From Streptomyces sp. NBC_01237 (GTDB lineage: Bacteria; Actinomycetota; Actinomycetes; Streptomycetales; Streptomycetaceae), in NCBI RefSeq assembly GCF_035917275.1, contig NZ_CP108508.1, forward strand, positions 6,634,001-6,698,000: a stretch of 64,000 bases of DNA, given 5' to 3'. Both the position numbers and the translations under genes were made by a program. The notes beneath the pieces were generated by a model that was given only the letters and a program-made list of their open reading frames with translations, was not told the DNA's origin and did not search any database. Shown here in pieces: positions 63,145-64,000 of the stretch (its first letter is position 1; every line of letters begins with the position of its first letter).

Positions 63145-64000
63145 CTACTGCTGGGGCGCCGGCGGTGGCTGCGGAGGAGTCTGCTGCCAGCCCGCGGGCG
63201 GTACGGGGCCCTGCAGTTCGCTCTGACCACCGGGCTGTCCGGCCGGCGGGGGCGGACCGGCCGGGCTCGTGCCCGACTGGGCCTGCGAGGGCAGCGACTG
63301 CTGCTGCCAGCCGTTCTGCTGCCAGTTCTGCTGGGCGCCGGGGCCCGGCTGAGGGGGATACGGCTGCTGCGGGGGCTGCTGCTGAGGGGCTTGAGGTCCC
63401 CCGTACGGCGGCTGCCCGCCATAGGGCTGTTGGGGGTACGGCTGCCCCGGCTGCGGCTGCTGCGGCGGGTAGGGCTGCTGTCCCGGCGCGGGCTGTCCCG
63501 GCTGGTGCTGACCGGGCATCGGCTGACCCGGCATGGGCTGACCGGGCTGCTGCTGTCCGGGCATCGGCGGGGCGAACTGCGGCGGCATGGAGCCGTCCGA
63601 CGTCCACAGCCCCTGCTGCTGCTGGGCGCGCGAGAAGTCCTCGGCGACCATCGCGGAGAGGTGGAAGTACGCCTCGCGGGTCTTGGGCCGCATCATGTCG
63701 AGGTCGACCTCGGCGCCCGCGGACAGATGCTCGTCGAACGGTACGACGACGACGCCCCGGCAGCGCGTCTCGAAGTGCTGCACGATGTCGTCGACCTTGA
63801 TCATCTTGCCGGTCTCGCGAACCCCGGAGATGACCGTGATCGAACGCTGCACCAGATCCGCGTAGCCGTGCGCGGACAGCCAGTCGAGCGTGGTCGACGC
63901 GCTGGACGCGCCGTCGACGGACGGCGTCGAGATGATGATCAGCTGGTCGGCGAGGTCCAGCACTCCCCGCATCGCGCTGTAGAGGAGACCGGTGCCCGAG
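63145..64000 (-). CDS. MinD/ParA-like ATPase, C-terminal part with Pro/Gln-rich tail, cut by window edge
   Basis: The C-terminal part of a SIMIBI-class ATPase; the N-terminus lies beyond base 64000. The visible start reads [20 protein letters not shown] then [20 protein letters not shown], typical of Streptomyces MinD/ParA-like proteins often linked to type VII secretion or septum functions. [20 protein letters not shown] follows. From about 120 residues after the visible start the protein turns into a Pro/Gln/Gly-rich tail with PGQPMPGQ and QQPYPPQ repeats. The Walker A region is not visible. An internal ATG at 63972 is unlikely to be the true start because conserved sequence continues upstream. 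Confidence 0.85.
   Translation of the reverse strand, partial: SGTGLLYSAMRGVLDLADQLIIISTPSVDGASSASTTLDWLSAHGYADLVQRSITVISGVRETGKMIKVDDIVQHFETRCRGVVVVPFDEHLSAGAEVDLDMMRPKTREAYFHLSAMVAEDFSRAQQQQGLWTSDGSMPPQFAPPMPGQQQPGQPMPGQPMPGQHQPGQPAPGQQPYPPQQPQPGQPYPQQPYGGQPPYGGPQAPQQQPPQQPYPPQPGPGAQQNWQQNGWQQQSLPSQAQSGTSPAGPPPPAGQPGGQSELQGPVPPAGWQQTPPQPPPAPQQ

Overview
This is a high-GC actinomycete chromosome segment, almost certainly Streptomyces. Evidence: strong G/C bias at third codon positions, GTG and TTG starts, several candidate leaderless promoters, a DasR-type site in front of a chitinase gene, and a conserved core block dxr-rseP-ispG ... proS ... rimP-nusA-ylxR-infB-ylxP-rbfA-truB ... ribF. No tRNA, rRNA, CRISPR array, prophage or replication origin was recognised. 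Species cannot be determined by reading alone.

Layout. (1) 1-2073: 3' part of an aminobutyraldehyde-type dehydrogenase gene and an orphan polyamine-binding lipoprotein. (2) 2125-10261: small membrane protein, serine hydrolase, LuxR/NarL two-component pair, SAM methyltransferase, glycerophosphodiesterase, adenosine deaminase, DUF4190 membrane protein, NADAR-family protein. (3) 10469-17683: a complete polyamine module, namely aldehyde dehydrogenase, PotD-like lipoprotein, PotA ATPase, PotB and PotC permeases and a PuuB-like FAD oxidoreductase. Its first two genes are paralogues of the pair at the left edge. (4) 17822-21074: a hypothetical gene, a secreted GH18 chitinase with a dre-like operator, and a PAP2 phosphatase. 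(5) 21223-30871: gabT, a VirD4/TraG-like ATPase, a PucR regulator, a second type of aldehyde dehydrogenase and a long acyl-CoA dehydrogenase. GABA made by the polyamine module is the substrate of GabT, so regions 1, 3 and 5 look like one putrescine-to-succinate catabolic neighbourhood.

(6) 30963-33623: an EPSP synthase homologue, a complete 887-bp IS5-family element with a TTA target duplication, and a nucleotidyltransferase gene whose upstream region the element has separated. (7) 33783-41100: MEP-pathway genes dxr and ispG around rseP, two GNAT acetyltransferases and proS. (8) 41255-43229, minus strand: lipoprotein, DUF4439 protein and an aminoglycoside-phosphotransferase-like protein lacking both catalytic aspartates. 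(9) 43407-55540: the transcription/translation operon rimP-nusA-ylxR-infB-ylxP-rbfA-truB, then a 1259-residue protein joining a degenerate trypsin-like domain to a NACHT-type NTPase, then ribF. (10) 55641-64000: an XdhC-family protein, a dipeptide/oligopeptide ABC transporter operon on the minus strand, and the C-terminal part of a MinD/ParA-like ATPase cut by the window edge.

The most unusual items are the pseudo-trypsin/NACHT protein embedded between truB and ribF, the pseudokinase operon, the duplicated ALDH-PotD modules, the precisely bounded IS5 insertion at a start codon, the EPSP synthase with alanine at the Gly96-equivalent position, and the triple repeat/minicistron leader of infB.
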